Of a stretch of 7,978 bases of DNA, positions 7,458-7,978 are shown piece by piece (the first letter of the stretch is position 1; each line of letters opens with the position of its first letter). This stretch comes from Nitrospirota bacterium (GTDB lineage: Bacteria > Nitrospirota > Thermodesulfovibrionia > UBA6902 > BMS3Bbin08): the NCBI GenBank assembly GCA_030637135.1, contig DAOVVO010000060.1, positions 1 through 7,978 of the forward strand. Direction: 5' to 3'. Both the position numbers and the translations under genes were made by a program. Under the pieces are notes generated by a model. It saw only the letters and a list, made by a program, of their open reading frames with translations. It did no database searches and had not been told where the DNA came from.

Positions 7458-7505
7458 GAAAAACAATGAAACTTGAGGTCGCATTTTGTGACCCCAAGTT
7501 TCATT
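7458..7505 (-). terminator. Strong hairpin with T-run between the HsdM-like tail and fic
   Basis: AATGAAACTTG (7465-7475) pairs perfectly with CAAGTTTCATT (7495-7505). After one mismatch, GGTC (7477-7480) pairs with GACC (7490-7493). Read on the minus strand, the stem overlaps the stop codon of the HsdM-like frame and is followed by TGTTTTTC, the form of an intrinsic terminator. It ends only about 18 bases before the fic ATG, so fic would sit behind an attenuator-like structure for transcripts coming from upstream. Confidence 0.7.
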
Positions 7506-7617
7506 ATTCAAGAGAGCCTATTTCTCTCAGATATTCCTCCAGTTTTACACTTACATCGTCAAGTTTTTTCTCAATCTGTGAAAGCTCTTTCCGCTTCCCG
7601 GCAACCCGGTAATCCAT
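7504..7617 (-). pseudogene. C-terminal remnant, probably of type I methyltransferase HsdM
   Basis: A 37-codon frame; from about codon 8 it reads KRKELSQIEKKLDDVS, then VKLEEYLREIGSLE and stop. A charged coiled coil ending in YLxEIG is the usual end of HsdM subunits. The rest of the gene is missing: upstream bases belong to the 89-bp repeat, in a different frame from the CysC-like start. The few bases CGGAAAGAGC are shared by both readings, so the recombination joint lies at about 7584-7595. With only about 30 residues the family call is tentative; the neighbouring fic supports it. Confidence 0.45.
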
Positions 7618-7631
7618 ATAACCCACGACAT
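7551..7631 (-). pseudogene. Duplicated 5' end of the CysC-like kinase gene
   Basis: From ATG 7631 the first 16 codons encode the same peptide as the intact gene (MSWVIWITGLPGSGKS). They then run into foreign sequence and stop at 7551 after 26 codons. Two of the three differences between the repeats (7605 and 7608) fall in this coding part and both are synonymous (Thr, Gly). The kinase cannot be made from this copy. Confidence 0.8.
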
Positions 7632-7672
7632 AACGTTATTATACACATGCCTCTGAATTTTTAGCTCAGTGG
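7584..7672. repeat. Right copy of 89-bp direct repeat
   Basis: Matches 5738-5826 at a constant offset of 1846 bp. Here the CysC-like part is broken at 7584, while the tRNA part continues beyond the repeat to the anticodon arm. The left copy has an intact kinase and broken tRNA and the right copy the reverse, so removing one copy plus the interval would restore a simple kinase-tRNA junction. Confidence 0.9.
7638..7643 (-). promoter_or_regulatory. Duplicated -10 box (TATAAT), now upstream of fic
   Basis: Second copy of the TATAAT found before the CysC-like gene. On the minus strand it points into the truncated kinase start, the HsdM-like tail, the hairpin and fic. It could be the current promoter of fic; no better candidate is visible between it and the fic start. 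Confidence 0.35.
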
Positions 7673-7705
7673 AAGAGCTACCGGCTCATAACCGGTTGGT
7701 AGTCC
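7655..7705 (+). pseudogene. tRNA-Met(CAT), truncated in the T-arm
   Basis: Cloverleaf parts seen: 5' acceptor strand GAATTTT (7655-7661), T8-A9, D-stem GCTC/GAGC (7664-7667, 7675-7678), anticodon stem ACCGG/CCGGT (7680-7684, 7692-7696) with loop CTCATAA and anticodon CAT at 7687-7689, variable loop TGGTA (7697-7701). The T-stem begins GTCC and then fails: no G-TTC-R-A loop and no 3' acceptor follow. The anticodon stem lacks the three G-C pairs of initiator tRNA, so elongator Met (or Ile with lysidine) is more likely. The A/T-rich acceptor strand is unusual. As it stands it cannot fold into a tRNA. Confidence 0.65.
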
Positions 7706-7970
7706 ATATTTTAGTTTTTAAACAAGCCCACCTCGCAGGTGGACTCAGGAATGTTTCTTCCTCAACGCATTTAAATACTGTGAAAAAGTGAGGATAACAC
7801 AAGTTAATAACCTGAGAAGATTTAAAAATTGAGGATTAAGTTTCTGTAAGTGGTGTTTGTTTGACGGTAGAGAAACTAAATCAAACCACATTCATAGCAA
7901 CCACGGTTCAAGAAACTTTAAAGCGTTCGACTTTAGGTTCTCTTGGTCCGGGATCTAAAGTCAATTTGGA
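7706..7970 (+). ncRNA. Probable HEARO / IscB omega RNA (ends near window edge)
   Basis: This stretch has no gene but nested perfect helices: CCACCT/AGGTGG (7728-7733, 7737-7742); CTCAGG/CCTGAG (7744-7749, 7811-7816) enclosing TCCTCA/TGAGGA (7759-7764, 7789-7794); GTTTGA/TCAAAC (7859-7864, 7881-7886); and GACTTTAG/CTAAAGTC (7929-7936, 7955-7962), extendable to 12 bp with wobbles. Its loop TCTTG (7941-7945) can pair with CAAGA (7909-7913) as a pseudoknot. Length, a pseudoknotted 3' end and an RBS-like GGAAAG just before the edge fit the guide RNA that lies directly upstream of iscB in IS200/IS605-like elements. In those systems IscB uses the RNA as a guide for DNA cleavage, with the guide at the 5' end drawn from flanking DNA. 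The exact 5' end is unknown (about 7706-7727). The family call rests on recalled consensus and architecture; the IscB gene itself is not in view. Confidence 0.6.
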
Positions 7971-7978
7971 AAGAGCTA

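Noticed and set aside
7441..7497. Longer fic frame starting at 7497
   Set aside because: The extra 19 codons come from the terminator-like hairpin, and the AGGAGG site points to ATG 7440.
5827..7583. Complete integrative element
   Set aside because: No integrase, transposase or excisionase lies between the repeats; only remnants and fic are present.
7271..7664. Plus-strand frames of 113 and 63 codons at the fic 5' end
   Set aside because: They are antisense to fic, the hairpin and the HsdM-like tail, and their products have no recognisable motif.
7655..7978. tRNA split by a group I intron
   Set aside because: Bacterial tRNA introns sit in the anticodon loop, which is intact here; the break is in the T-arm and no 3' half is visible in the window.

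Overview
The window is a chromosomal segment from an uncultured-type Gram-negative bacterium of moderate to low GC. The GlmM, EAL and ComEC genes give no firm taxon. The thioredoxin-type ArsC and the divergent APS-kinase-like protein would fit Nitrospirota or Desulfobacterota-like lineages, but that is only a guess.

Positions 1-4828, plus strand: three housekeeping-type genes in series with short gaps of 31 and 42 bp. They are the 3' part of glmM (peptidoglycan and LPS precursor synthesis), an EAL-domain c-di-GMP protein, and comEC (the DNA-uptake channel). Positions 4821-5800, minus strand: a two-gene operon reads towards comEC. A CysC-like P-loop kinase comes first and an arsenate reductase second, coupled by an ATGA overlap. 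The arsC end overlaps the comEC end by 8 bp.

Positions 5738-7705 are a scarred accessory region. A segment of 89 bp, made of the first codons and promoter of the CysC-like gene plus the 5' end of a divergent tRNA gene, occurs twice as a direct repeat (5738-5826 and 7584-7672; I count three mismatches). Between the copies lie an AT-rich non-coding stretch, an ORF6N-domain remnant, an apparently intact Fic protein, a strong hairpin and the last codons of what looks like a type I methyltransferase (HsdM). This looks like the remains of an island inserted between the CysC-like gene and a tRNA-Met(CAT) gene. The right-hand repeat puts a copy of the CysC-like promoter region upstream of fic.

Positions 7706-7978: the tRNA-Met stops in its T-arm, just after the variable loop. 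It is followed by about 270 nt with no gene but with several nested perfect helices and a possible loop pseudoknot. The architecture, and sequence features I recall, fit a HEARO / omega RNA, the guide RNA placed immediately upstream of iscB in IS200/IS605-like elements. If so, iscB should begin just past the window edge, and the guide would be read from the interrupted tRNA-Met gene. This is the most interesting part of the window.
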